64,000 nt of DNA from Brachyhypopomus gauderio. Lineage: Eukaryota > Chordata > Actinopteri > Gymnotiformes > Hypopomidae. The notes below the pieces were generated by a model. That model was not told where the DNA came from. It saw nothing but the letters and a program-made list of their open reading frames with translations, and made no database searches. Location: NCBI RefSeq assembly GCF_052324685.1, contig NC_135222.1, positions 10,729,373-10,793,372 on the forward strand. The letters run 5' to 3'. This document shows positions 50,041 to 62,227 of the stretch, piece after piece (the stretch's first letter is position 1; each line of letters begins with the position of its first letter). A program made the translations under genes and the position numbers.

Positions 50041-50479
50041 GTGGATCACACTAAATATGCCAATGTACATTACAGTACTTAGCATGTATAAGTACTCAGC
50101 CCCTGTGAGACTTCTAAAATGAATAAAGTGTAGCTAACGCCCTATGTCAACAGCCTTTCTGAAATCTATAAACTTATAATGTAATAAATGCAAGGTTTCC
50201 GCATGAGGCCCGTGCTGGTGCCACATATACAAATCTCTTTTCTGGTTTTATAAACTCTTATCCGACAAACATTCTACTGAATCTATTCCAGAATATAAAA
50301 GATGAAAATCCGGAAAGACAAAAGTTTTTTTATGCGCTAGGTAGACCATAGAATGCTCTATATTTCTGGAATACTTATTGTAGGTATTATGCCTAGGCAA
50401 TTTCACAGTTAGAAAAGATTTTTGTCTGACTGAACGGACGTTTTCAGGTCCATTTCTCATTCCGAACTTCTATAGTCGA

Positions 50480-50783
50480 AAGAGAACTACCCCTTTAAGG
50501 CATTTGGTACGATCCGCTTCTCCTTTTGATCGTTTTCAGCATTGACTGTGGAGCACAACATGTTGAAGGCTCTGGCGGTGGAGTCGTAGTTTTGTGGTCT
50601 CTGCCGTGCGACTCTTTAGTTCAACTTGAATCGATTGGTAACTAAAGGAATTACCGGCAATACCAAACCATGCTATGAAATGAGTTAAAATCTAGTTTGC
50701 GTTGATTTGAAGGGTCGCCTTTTACACCGCAAATACATATATTTGCAGACATTTCGGCTAACGTCGGAGAGGTGCTCCTCAGG
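50480..50783 (+). promoter_or_regulatory. Candidate promoter and 5' leader of a host gene, with short uORFs
   Basis: CpG dinucleotides (tacgatccg, tgatcg, ggcggtggagtcgtag, gtgcgac, accggc, aacgtcgg) are clearly more frequent here than in the surrounding A+T-rich DNA, as expected at vertebrate promoters. Three short upstream frames precede the coding ATG: a nine-codon one at 50,560-50,589 and two of only one or two sense codons near 50,672-50,680. They could dampen translation. The transcription start is not defined. Confidence 0.45.
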
Positions 50784-50841
50784 ATGAAGCTTCTTGTGGT
50801 ACTTTGTGCCACTCTTTTAACTTTATTGCTTCGCAGTCAAG
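50784..50841 (+). CDS. First coding exon with signal peptide, host gene unidentified
   Basis: The ATG at 50,784 opens a 19-codon frame, MKLLVVLCATLLTLLLRSQ plus one base, directly joined to a consensus splice donor (CAAG-GTAAGT). The peptide has a lysine, a long hydrophobic core and a polar end, the form of a secretory signal peptide, so the product is probably secreted or a type I membrane protein. Exon 1 ends in phase 1. No later exon could be linked with confidence in the remaining 13 kb, so the first intron is long or the gene continues beyond the window. Chance occurrence is possible; the CpG-rich leader and strong donor argue against it. Confidence 0.55.
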
Positions 50842-53040
50842 GTAAGTTTTCAGGTTTCTTATAGTTTTATGTTAACTCGACCGCTCCACTGAGAATCAAA
50901 CGTCGTGTGGAAACGCATACAAGTTTCATATCCATTGTGAGCTTGGTGTTGTGTTCCAAACTACTGCGGTCAGATCTATATAACAACCTGAAAGCGCAAA
51001 ATCTTTTTGCTTATAATAATAATATTACTTGTCTTTTTGTCTTTTTAAAACCTACGCCTAAAGTCTAAAATAAGTTGCACACTGACAAACATACACCATA
51101 AATACTAGAGTATATATGAACAGTTTGCCAGTTTTAAGCTGTGAAACGTGGCTTTATATGAAGTTTCCTTATTTTCTGGTAATGTATCTCTGAATCTGAA
51201 ACTCATTTTGCTTCTTTGCTTATATGTTGTCCGCTATTGTCAGATGTGCAGAAGAATCAGTTATAACTAACTTCTCTGTGAGGCTTAAGGCATAACTATC
51301 ACGGAACCATAGGAAGCGTATCTGGTGTGTTTGAAGGCAAAAGCCTTTATTCACCTTCACCAACACTTATTTACAACATGTTAGAACAGCCGTCTAACGC
51401 GGGCTGGAATGCAGAGACCCAGACGAGACACTGATTACTGTCCCTGTAAAACGGGTCAGAACTACAGAACCACTCGAGCGGACACAGCCTGCAGAGATTC
51501 ACGTAGCTACACCAATCTTTTCAACAGGATTAAAGGTTGCAGGACACATTGTTTCATTTCTTCTGATGGCATTTGCGAATATTTGTCAATATTATACGAC
51601 GGGCGCCGAAACGATAACAATTGTCGATAACAATTACCCCAATAACCTTTGTACACGCGATTACAAGTGCTATGAATCATTTAATAGGCATTTTATAACA
51701 AATAGTTACATGATATTGGCTTCAGGTAACCCAGCTGTTCTTCCTGTGCCTTGTTTGGGCCAATCTCAATTTTAAAATAAACATATGTTCTTGTGGCAGC
51801 AGTCTTCTCCTAATGATCACTAAAGTGCTTAAGTGATTAAGGCTATCTTTGCAAAGCTAGAATGAATCAGAAAACGACGGGATGTAGACAGGACCGTAAA
51901 TCAGTGATCTAAATTTGCGCAGAATTGGCGGAGTGCGTTGCCAGAGTAATTTGTTGGAAGATGTTTAAAGAATTTGGCATGTTGGTAGACATGGGACCGA
52001 AATGTATCCCGTTCACAGGCGTAGAAGTATGCTATTAACTTTGGCTTTCATGCATGTGGTTTTCTAACAATCATGTAATCCACCAGAAAATAGATGAGTT
52101 TTGCGTCATGGATGAGTAGGTTTTTACTGTTTGATAAACATGAGGGATAGACGATCCACGCCACGACTGCATTTGACGCCTGACGATCTAAGGCACTTTG
52201 TTCAATTTCTGTCTCCTGTTATTAGTTTATTACTTTTACAGCATACATGATCCAATTGGCTCTGCTGAATCTCCTGATGGGGTGTGTGTACGTGTGTGTG
52301 TGTATCCATGAAAAAGAGAAATGTTGGTGACAGCTGCTCCTGCGTGAGCTCATCAGCTAGAGCGTCACAGGAGTGTATGTTACTTCCCCTGACTGACAGC
52401 AGCTCGGTCACAATGCCAAAAAACAAAAGACTCATAGGAGCAGCTCCTGCCCTATGGCCCAGGAAATATTTGTAATCCTCTATATCTGGATTCATTAAGT
52501 TCACCGAGTGGATGAGTGAGGCAGGTTTGTGTAGATGAGGGCACTTTAATGTCTTTGCTCAGTGCACTTTACATGAGCTGTTTTCAGTCTCGCCACATGA
52601 ATGTTGCCTTCATGCTGTTTTGACATTTCTATTCATAGGAGAGGCTGGCAGAGTTCTATACACTAGGGAACAGTGAGGAAATTAACTTCAATAATGTGCA
52701 TCTTTGCAGGGCTTCCCTGTGGAATGACTGCATCAAATCCAGTTCCTCCTGTGTTTTGAACTAGGGTTTTTTTTTTTTTAATATTATACTCATAAAGGGC
52801 AGTCAATTTATAGCCATTTATTACCATTTGCCAAAGGTGTTATGCAAATGAGTAATTTGTGGGTTATTAGAAGAAAGGGGAGTGGAAGGTGAGCAGAGAA
52901 GAAGTTACATTTTAAAGACACTCGATCCCATTCAGAATGTGCACAAACGTGTATATGAGCTTGCGTGCGTGTGTTTGTGTGTCTGTGTGAATGTGTTTTG
53001 AGTTGGGGAAACATATATATGACCATATTTCTGGTATTAT

Positions 53041-53041
<1 letters not shown>
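50842..53041 (+). other. Presumed first intron, first part, with possible LTR-like block
   Basis: No exon found. From about 51,300 to 51,730 a CpG-richer block begins tatcacggaacc and carries an AATAAA on the minus strand near 51,350 (tttattcacc on the plus strand). This resembles an LTR or other retroelement piece on the minus strand, but matching ends and a target duplication were not established. Confidence 0.3.

Positions 53042-53115
<74 letters not shown>
53042..53115. repeat. (TG)n microsatellite
   Basis: Pure TG run of about 74 bp. Confidence 0.96.
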
Positions 53116-53117
<2 letters not shown>

Positions 53118-56000
53118 ACTAGTTAAGCTGGTTTGGCAGGTATTGTGCAGGGGGGTATACAGAGTCCATTTGATCCCTGTCTCATCATTACAGCTCTACA
53201 GACTGATGGCTGGTCATCCTCCAGGATATTGCAAAGTAAAAGCATTTTACCCAGTCACAGTCACAAGAAAATGTATTGTGGAAAAACCCTTTATTAAAAT
53301 AAATAAATATTTCTTTAAACCGTTTTTATCTTATGAATGCACATCAAGCTATTCAGACTTGATTTTTATATCTGAGGCTGCTACACATCAATTGTCATTT
53401 TTTTCTTCATGACAGCAGTATTAATGCAGAAAAGTACATTTCTGTCTCTTTATTGTTACTAAATTATGCCGTTATCAGAAACCTTCTTTCTTTGAGCTTT
53501 AGCAGGTTCACCATGTTCTTGGCCCCTGGGGGGACACATGTCCGCGTAGGAGCATCCTCTCCTTGTGACCAAGGGATCACTGAAAGTCCATGGAAGAGAG
53601 CCCAGCCCCATTAGCTTGATGTGGCCTGTGCCCGCACTGGATTGTGGGTGTTTTCAGAGCAGGTAAAAACGGCTAGTAGATCTAGCATGTGCTGGAGAAC
53701 TTTATTAGCATTTGCACTGTAGCCAACAGCAGTATATTGACTCATTTGTCCTATTTCCCTTGGCATATTAGACTATTTCTGTGTTGGTAGAGTGGAGAGC
53801 GTCTGGAGTCTGGGGGCAGTCTGTTAAACCAGATTAGTGGCTTTCAGTGGATAGGAGTTACATGTAAACTCGTAACATTGTCATAAGTGAGAGTGATCCA
53901 GCACCTCATTCCCTGGGTTGGGGGGGGGGGGGGGGTGTTAAAGCCCGATCATTATTGTGGTCGAGATTCTGTACTGAAACTTTGGCTAACCATAACCTTA
54001 AAAAATGCCAGTATTTCTGTCTCTGTGTAAAAGTCTAAGACTGAAATGAATGAGAGTCTTTCCTATAGTTAGGAGGGGTATGGGAGAGTGGAAATATTCG
54101 TGAGCTCTGAGAAGCTGTCTAACATCGTCCTGCAACAGGTGCTCTGGTTATATGGTGTCAGTTAGTTTTAGACCCAGCTACAATGAGCATTGTCAGCTGT
54201 GCGGGCCTGTGGCATCTGACTGTCAGATTGTAGCAGAAACCGCAGCACTGCTGCAGGAGGGTGCATGCATGTGCGTGTGTGTGTGTGTGTGCGCGACGGT
54301 GTGTGTGCGTGCGTACGTGCATGCATGTGTGTGTGCTTGAGAGAGAGACAAGGCAACAGACAGAGAGATGGAGTCAGGTGATGGCATCAAAAGTAAAAGG
54401 CCAAAAAGCAAGAGACTACAGGACACACACATGCGTGCACACACACACATAAATGAGTAGAACATGTTCTTAAAAATTGTTTTCAGAAACTTTATTGCAT
54501 CTACACTCATACTTGGTGCGCATACACACTAGCAAATGAAGTACATTTGAATTTTGAGATACAATAATGTAAATTTTCATACAATAAGCATTTGTTAAGA
54601 AGAAAGCTTAAGGGTTTTGCCTTATGGCTATAGTATAGTGTGGTAGTACAATTAGAAGTTTGGGAATATCAGGATACTGAGTTACCTTCAACTTTTTCTT
54701 AGATCCAGAAGCCAGTCATAGGGCAAAATGGTGCCTCCCAGTTGCAGCAGACATGCTGAACCTGTAGAACTCTGGGATTTGGTAGGCCATGTTGACCAAA
54801 TCCCAGGTCCAAACAAGTAAAATTTGAATTCATATCAGGTGACCATTATGCTTTTGAAATCTGTCTTTGTTTGCATTCGCGTTGAAATGGAGCCAGGACA
54901 TTACTACCCCAGGAACAGCCTTCAGGATGAAAGAAATAAGAAACTCATGTTTATAAAGAAGAGAAGAGAGAGGACAGCCATGAACTCAGACATTCTGTAT
55001 TTGAAAATAAGGAAATATTTGCATGGCATCCTTTTCAAATGCCATTTTGGTGATATTTGATAATTCTGTCAGATACCCTGTCATGCATATATACAAATGC
55101 ATGTACACACACACATATTCTAGGACATGAATATCTAGGAGGATTGAAAGACTACTGTTGGTCATCCTTTATTTTCTGCTGTTACTGAATTCTTTATGAA
55201 TTCTGAATTCTTTATGCTTTCTTGTGTGTGTTGGTTTGCACGGTTAGCTGAAAGATGCTGCCTTCTCTGGTTTCTTTCTCCTCAGAGGGGCATTGAGTAG
55301 TCCAGTTGTGCTACAAGCTCAATTATGATCTTATCCTCCCATCTGGTGGAGAATGAAGACGTAAGTGAATGATGCGACAAGTTGCGAGAGTGTTGCAGTC
55401 ATATTTGGTGGCATTTTGAAGGCTTTTTTGTTGTAAAAAAGAGAAGGCAGGCATGCAACCCCTTATGGAATGTTCTGAACTGGAGTGAACATTCTGAACT
55501 GGAATGTTCTGATCTTACATATGGAATGTTCTTATCCTACTCTTTTTTTTTTCCCCATTCTTTATTTTCGTTCTTTATTTACTTTCTTCCATTCCATCCC
55601 CCTGTCTGACCCCCCTCTTTTTTCTCATCTTTTCTGCTGTCTCTCTGCCTTTGTCTGTCTGTGCCTAATGAGGCCAGTCACTGTGGTCCTCCCCTTGGTC
55701 AGACGCTCAGGCAGATAGGTTTGAACAGCTCAGCAAAAGTGAGGACAAAAGCGTCCGGAACTTGTGCCAAGGCCTCGACTCCCTCTGTCACTGGACGGGG
55801 ACAGGCTGTCCCCAGGGGGCCTGTCCTCTGGCCGCCGGGCTCAGAGCAAGTATGAAGGATCAGTCATATCTGTGGTAGCTTCACCTGTGTAAATGGGGAC
55901 CAAGTGTCTGTCCTTCATATATAGTAGGAGCCAACAAGAGTAAACTTGTGGGTTTTATGTTTTTCAGAGAGGTCAGTGAGCAGCATAGAGACAAAGACAT
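53116..56000. other. Non-coding stretch with poly-G and CA/TG patches
   Basis: A run of 16 G lies at about 53,921-53,936. Imperfect TG and CA tracts lie at 54,260-54,345 and 54,420-54,450. No exon in frame with the exon at 50,784 could be supported. Confidence 0.3.
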
Positions 56001-56264
56001 AGACATGGTGAGATCATCATAGAGACAGAGACATGTAGACATGGTGAGATCATCATAGAGACAGAGACATGTAGACATGGTGAGATCATCATAGAGACAT
56101 ATAGACATGGTGAGATCATCATAGAGACATATAGACATGGTGAGATCATCATAGAGACATATAGACATGGTGAGATCATCATAGAGACATATAGACATGG
56201 TGAGATCATCATGGAGACAGAGACATGTAGACATGGTGAGATCATCATGGAGACAGAGACATAT
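56001..56264. repeat. 30/36-bp minisatellite, eight units in mirror order
   Basis: Units start at 56001, 56037, 56073, 56103, 56133, 56163, 56193 and 56229, each beginning agacatggtgagatcatcat. Their lengths are 36, 36, 30, 30, 30, 30, 36, 36. The long form has an extra agacag. The last two long units share a tagaga to tggaga change. All lengths are multiples of three, so frames remain open on the minus strand (repeating SMMISPCLYV), which I regard as a by-product. Confidence 0.93.
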
Positions 56265-56674
56265 TAAGATCAGCCACTTGAAGAATCAGTTGTTCTCGCA
56301 ACTATGTGATTGGCACCAAAAATATTAAAATAGGAACGTATTAGCTGGTGATTTCTGGTGTTCGTGTGAGACTTCTGGATTTGAAGCCATTTTACAATGA
56401 GGGAGGCATTTTTATTTACTGCCTGCATTGTTTTTGATTGACTCTCCCTCTCTCTCATTTTGTCTTTCTCGCATTCTCTATCAAATGCTTGCCTTAGCCT
56501 TGGCCTGGAAATCCCTCATTCGGTCATCCATGTCACGCTCCTCTTTCATTTCCCCCTTTTCCCCATTCTTTCTCTCATTCTCTCTATCAAATGTCTGTTT
56601 TTGCCTTGGCCTGGATTTCCCTCTCTTGGTCATCATCCATGTCACGTTCCACATTCTCCATCTCCCACCACCAA

Positions 56675-56675
<1 letters not shown>

Positions 56676-56728
<53 letters not shown>
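56676..56728. repeat. (CA)n microsatellite
   Basis: CA run of about 53 bp. Upstream, two similar blocks (about 56,455-56,530 and 56,560-56,645) share tctatcaaatg, ttgccttggcctgga and gtcatc, an imperfect duplication of about 108 bp. Confidence 0.94.
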
Positions 56729-56732
<4 letters not shown>

Positions 56733-59303
56733 TCACACTGACACGCATCTCCTCACCGTCATGGACTAAACCAAGCATGGGGCCCCAGCAACAAGCTCCA
56801 TTAAGAAAACAATGTGAGAACCCAATGGGCCCTTCAGGCTTGGGCCTTGAGTAGCAGCATGTCTGTTAAAAAGGCTGTGCTCTCTAATGAAGTCAGAGAA
56901 TTCGAGTGCTATTCGGGATGGCTCCTTTCAACATTGCCAGTAGCTACAGAGTGTCAAAACAACCCCAGCCTCTGCCTCCTTCCCGCCGTCAGTGCAAGCG
57001 GTGGCTTTTGACCCACTGGAGGGCATGTTCTTCTTTTCTAGTAGAAGGCATTGAGAGAATACCCTCAATATCCCAGGGTAGTCCCGCCCCTGTGAAAAGA
57101 AGGCCAGAAACGCAGCCAATTAAAATGCCTTGTTTGGGAAGCATCCATCAAGTGTGTGTGAATCTAGATATGGGATTCCAGTGTTTGCTTTGTGTCTTGG
57201 TTTTATGTCTTTTATTCTCCCTATAAAAGTGATCGCGGCAGTTCTTGTTGTATGCTCCCAGAACTCGGACTTCAACGTAAACACACCGGCCAAAAAGCTC
57301 CACTCCGTGCCGTTTAAAAGTCCTAAGCAGAGCGTTCTGTCCAGCAGCACTGAGCCTTCTCTTTAAATGGTGTGGGAGCCCTGCGTGCACGGATGTAGCC
57401 CCGCACCATTAAAATGCCTCCAAAGCCCTTCGATGTTGTTCAGTCTGCTCTAGCTTTTCAGAGTCCCTCCTCTACTAACAACTCTCAAAGCTCTTGGAAA
57501 CCCTCTTGACTCCGGGCTTTTGTTTAGCGTGGAGCGTGGCAGGCGTGAATGCCCAAAGCAACAGTATATCACTTGACCTGTCCACAGTCAGTCTGGCAGC
57601 ACTAGAACACTGTAAATCTCACTTGGAGTTCCTCCTCCTCCTCCTCCTGTGTTTCCTCGAGCTGCTTTCCGCTAATGCAGCCAAAGAAAAAAAGGTGCGT
57701 TTATCATTTGTTATTGTGGAGTTAAGTGTATTTTGCAGGGGGAGATGGCCTGTTTTAAAGAACAATGCTTTCTTAGAGACAGAGCAACTGTACACTGATG
57801 TATGCTTTTCATCGTATTTATGTACTACATTTCATCGTAGTTATGAAATGTGAATTGAGATGAAAACCACAGGTAGATGAGTTTATGCGAGGCAGAATAC
57901 ATTGCCCCCCAGAGCTTAGTTCCTGGGAGAAGAATGGTTGCGTTTGAGGAACATCTAATAGGGAGGCTGAACAGGGTGGTGTGCTCCACAGACCAGCTCC
58001 CTCAATGACCTCTGAAATGTGCTTTCCAGTACTCTTCAGTGGGAACAGGTCTTCTCTTTCTGCTCTGCTCTTTAATAAATAGGCTTTAAAGGCCCCATCT
58101 CCCTTATAATTTATTTATTTTCCTTAGTGAGATCTGACCAGAAATGGCTAGGTTCCATATTTCCAGTTACTTCAAATTAACCGGATTAAAAGTATTCTTT
58201 AATCTAAAAAAGAAAAAAAAAGCGGGAAATCGTTTATGCTTCCTGTTTGGTTTGCGCTGTGTCCTGTCTCTGCATCATGTATTAATGATCTAAATGTCGT
58301 GATGGAGGCAGAGCAAATTTGGACGGTGACATCACACCGCTATACGGCTGCCACGTGTTCATGTGGGGAATAGCTTAATTTCCTGGAAGAGGGAGGCTGG
58401 GGGTGGGACGGCCCCTCACGGTGTTCAGCTCTGGCCTGGCTCGATGAATGGAACGACATGGGCAATGCCAGGACATCCGTTTACCACGTTCACCTAAATA
58501 TGCTAATGTGGTCAGAGAGGTGCAGTGGGGCCCAGTTAGTATGACTGTAATTGGTCATTTCTGATTAGCAAAATCAAAGGTTTGCTTTTTTTCTGGTTTT
58601 ATTCATGCAGAATTTTGAAGCTACATAATGGTCACATCTCATATGACCAATGCATTTCACATTTTCAAACTTTTTTATTATTTTATTTTTTTACATAAGC
58701 TTCTGCAGTCATTGTTGTAGACAAAGCAGGACTGAATATGTCCTGGAAAACAGTTTACATCAAGTCATTTAATATTTGAAACATTTGATTTTTGATTTTT
58801 ATAATTGGCAGTAAATAGATAAAAGATTTTAGGTGATATGTATAACTCAAACGCCTGGTTTTATTTAGGGGCATTCTTATTCAGATCATTCTTGGTCATA
58901 TTGCACTGTAAAAAATATCACACATATGGACTTGTTAAAGCCTGTGCTCTTCTGTATCCATCTCCAGATGAGTGGAGTGGCCTGTCAGAGTTTGGCCCTG
59001 CCTTTGAGATTTTGCCCAGGTGTTTGCCTGAGGGGCCGGACGAATTCTCTTAATCAGAACCAACCATGCCCACAAAGCCGGAAATGACCAGTTTGAGCTG
59101 TACGCTAGAGTTGGGCTGATGTCACCGGCCGCCCTGACCCCCAGCCAGCCCCACCCAGACTTGTTTTGGTACACATGGTGCTTAGATTAACTTGGGGCCA
59201 GTGAGTCTTAAAGCAAGTCTGCTCTGAAAAGACCTAGCTCTCCAGTTGAAGGAAGCCATGACCATGCTTCTACATGCTGGAGCTCATAGCATTCATAGTG
59301 GAG

Positions 59304-59304
<1 letters not shown>
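56729..59304. other. Non-coding stretch, nothing assigned
   Basis: Open frames at 57,494-57,853 and elsewhere have no recognised domain or splice support. No element ends were seen. Confidence 0.3.

Positions 59305-59378
<74 letters not shown>
59305..59378. repeat. (TG)n microsatellite
   Basis: Pure TG run of about 74 bp. Confidence 0.96.
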
Positions 59379-59379
<1 letters not shown>

Positions 59380-60351
59380 AGGTAAGCTTTGTTCCTGCTC
59401 CATGCTCTGTCACACCTCCACGTGAAGGATGATGTGGTTAAGTGGTTGTTGGGCTGGAGCCATTTTGTGATTTTGGTAATAAGCTGAATTACATGCCAGC
59501 TGCCTCATTTCTTGTTAGTGTAAGTCTGGCTACTGGGATTTGGGGTCATGGGTCAATCGGCACCAAATGTAACAATGATTTTACATGCAGGAGGCTATCT
59601 GTCTGCAGCATTAAATGAAAATATGGACATGTGTGTATGCAGTTGTGCTCCTGCTTGCTCGAACAGAGGAAGACTCTCAGGAGGAAGGCTCTTGTCTGGC
59701 TTTCCTTGCTTTTGATGAGTTAACCTTGATGTCCACCTTGATGTTGCGCTTGTATGAATAGATGAAAATGAAAACCATGCAATCTGATTTGGACCAAATC
59801 CTTTGAGAGTGTGCATGGCATCAGTGTTTGGTGCTTGGGTCTGGGCCCTGTGAGACCCTTGTGCTGTGATCGGATCGGCAGCAAGGGGATCTATCTGAGG
59901 ACTGATGGAGTAGAGTGGAGGAACGACTTTGACCATCCGTGGTGATGACGGGCCACTGCTGAGTCTCGCTGTGGATCTGAAAGTGAAGCCGGGTGAGCCG
60001 GGGATTTGGACTGGAGCACTGTGAATGCATCCTAGCTCTCAGTGACCCTGTTGCAGAAACCCTGAAACGCACGAGTAATGTGTGTGTGTGTGTGCACGCG
60101 CGCCTTTCTGTAGGCCTATGTCTCTCTGGGTGAATGCACAGATCTTTATCCGTGTGTGTGTGTGACAGGTGCCTGGCTCTGTTCAGTTGCTGGGCAGTTG
60201 TAGCAGTAGCCAGAAGAAAAGGGTTTCATCTGGCGCCTGGCGCCTGTGGTCAGATATTTCCACTTGGCACTGCTCCATCCGCCCTCCCTTTTCATAAAGC
60301 ATGATTGGCACTAAATCTTACCTTCTATAAACTCATCAAGTGTTCACACAC

Positions 60352-60364
60352 AGGCGCGCGCGTG

Positions 60365-60422
<58 letters not shown>
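60352..60422. repeat. (CG/GC)-(CA)n alternating purine-pyrimidine tract
   Basis: gcgcgcgcgtgcgcgcgc runs straight into about 50 bp of CA. This is the classic sequence type for left-handed Z-DNA. Confidence 0.94.
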
Positions 60423-60423
<1 letters not shown>

Positions 60424-60859
60424 CTTTGGAAATTTTAGGCACGGGTGTTACTTAAGCTCATTTCAGTTGGGTCTTGTTCCTGGCCTAATGCCTTTTGCCC
60501 TGGAAGCAGCTGATTGATTGGGCTCCTCTCTGTAATGTCCACCCTGCTCATCCAGTTGACCTTGTCTTTCTCAGTTCTGCCCTTTATGGCTGTAACAAAC
60601 TCCTGCGTTTTTGACCAGCAGAGATTTTAGGTTTTACATGACACACTTTCATGGTGTAATCTGTTTCTCTCCCCCTCTCACACACACACATACACACACA
60701 CACTATTATTCCATTTGAATTAGTGTGAATGTTTACTCTTCACTCCTATAATGAGTGAAGGCTCATCTGAGACGGGGGAAGGTCATGCGCGTATGTCACC
60801 GTGTGCACATGTTCTGATACATGTATAGTGTTTTCCATAGTAGGAGTGACACTGCTGCT

Positions 60860-61020
60860 CAGCACGGAATGAATCATCTGAACGCTAACAAATCTTTGAA
60901 TCAGCACGGAATGAATCATCTGAACGCTAACAAATCTTTGAATCAGCACGGAATGAATCATCGGAACGCTAACAAATCTTTGAATCAGCACGGAATGAAT
61001 CATCTGAACGCAAGTCTTTG
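60860..61020. repeat. 42-bp minisatellite, about 3.8 copies
   Basis: Units start cagcacggaatgaatcat at 60,860, 60,902, 60,944 and 60,986, nearly identical to one another (one t-to-g change in unit 3), with the last truncated after gaacgc. The near identity suggests recent expansion. Confidence 0.94.
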
Positions 61021-62190
61021 TTATCTATAGGTTTGAGGCCCCAGTGTGTCCCGAACTCCCAACTACAGTATAATCCTGTCACAATCCATTTCTTAAAGTA
61101 CATTCCCTATTTATAGCTACAACAGAACTTTCCACTGGAAAGCGATACTCTGAAACACCACAGATTTGCTATTCAGGGATGTGACATTTCCATATCATGG
61201 CAATTAACAGAAATTGAATTTATATTTTTGTTCCTTACTGAGCTCACTGCATTCAAGTTCTTTATTTACATCCAGACATTTATATTGTACATATATTAGC
61301 ATTTTAGAAGTGCAGGCAATTGACTGGCTGTCAGGAGCTTCTAGTTGCTCTAGTTTAAACCTACAGGGAAAAGCTGTGTTCTGGAAGCCTGTAGTGTCCT
61401 GATCATGATACAGCTATATAATCCTGCAACAACTTGTTTCCTAAAGTACTTTTTTACATATTGACAAATATGACAATACTACAAGTTTATTGTGCATTGA
61501 TCCACAGTGGCTAGCCGGGCCAAGCTGGATCCTGTAGTCCTCGCTCTGCCCCGCTCTGTCCCATCACACTTACACTGTAGTCATAATGAGTTGCAGTACA
61601 CAAAGGTTCAGGACATCAGCTTGTTGTCTCCTCAGGATGTGTAGTTGTGGTGGTGAGCATTCCCTTTTATTTATTTCTTTATCTTTTTGGCATGAAGATG
61701 TACTTTTCGTTTGAATCAAAACAATTTAATTTAAACATCATTACTAAACTGGGCTATGTTTATAATCATTTGTGATGGGAACGGCCCAGACCGTGGAGCG
61801 CAGAAGGGCTCCGGGAGCCACAGAGACCAGAACCACGGAGACCAGAGGGCGGCGCAGGCATGGGGTCAGCCGTCGCACGGCTTCTGGACAGCAGAGCTAA
61901 AGATCAAACAAACCCGCTGGCGTACGCACAGTGCTCTCATTCAGAGTCCCATGAAGACGGCGTCTCTTGCATGCGAGCCTGGGGGGGGAGGAATCCCAGT
62001 AATGATGAGCTTGGGTGGGGAGGCTGCTATCTCCCAGCACGCCTACAGGCACAACCCCTAGTCTCATGACTGCTTGGTGTGCCTCTGGTTCAGAAGGCCT
62101 ACGGCACTCTGAGTTGATGTTGAACCCATGTTACTAGGCCCATGATCCTGTGCTGCTTCAGCACTAATAGGTTTCTAGCTGTGAATTTTA

Positions 62191-62227
<37 letters not shown>

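Noticed and set aside
51300..51730. Full solo-LTR call for the CpG-rich block with minus-strand AATAAA
   Set aside because: TG...CA ends and a flanking direct repeat could not be matched, unlike the three LTRs that are called.
55276..55361. Exon-like block: tttctttctcctcag acceptor and gtaagtgaat donor
   Set aside because: The splice signals look good but all three plus-strand frames between them contain stops, so it cannot be the second coding exon of the gene starting at 50,784. A non-coding exon is possible but unsupported.
55881..56248. Minus-strand frames with repeated CLYDDLTMSI or MMISPCLYV
   Set aside because: They are translations of the 30/36-bp minisatellite, both unit lengths being multiples of three.
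61756..62061. G+C-rich frame of 101 codons
   Set aside because: CpG-containing and open, but two frames are open at once, no acceptor or donor fits, and no family is recognised.
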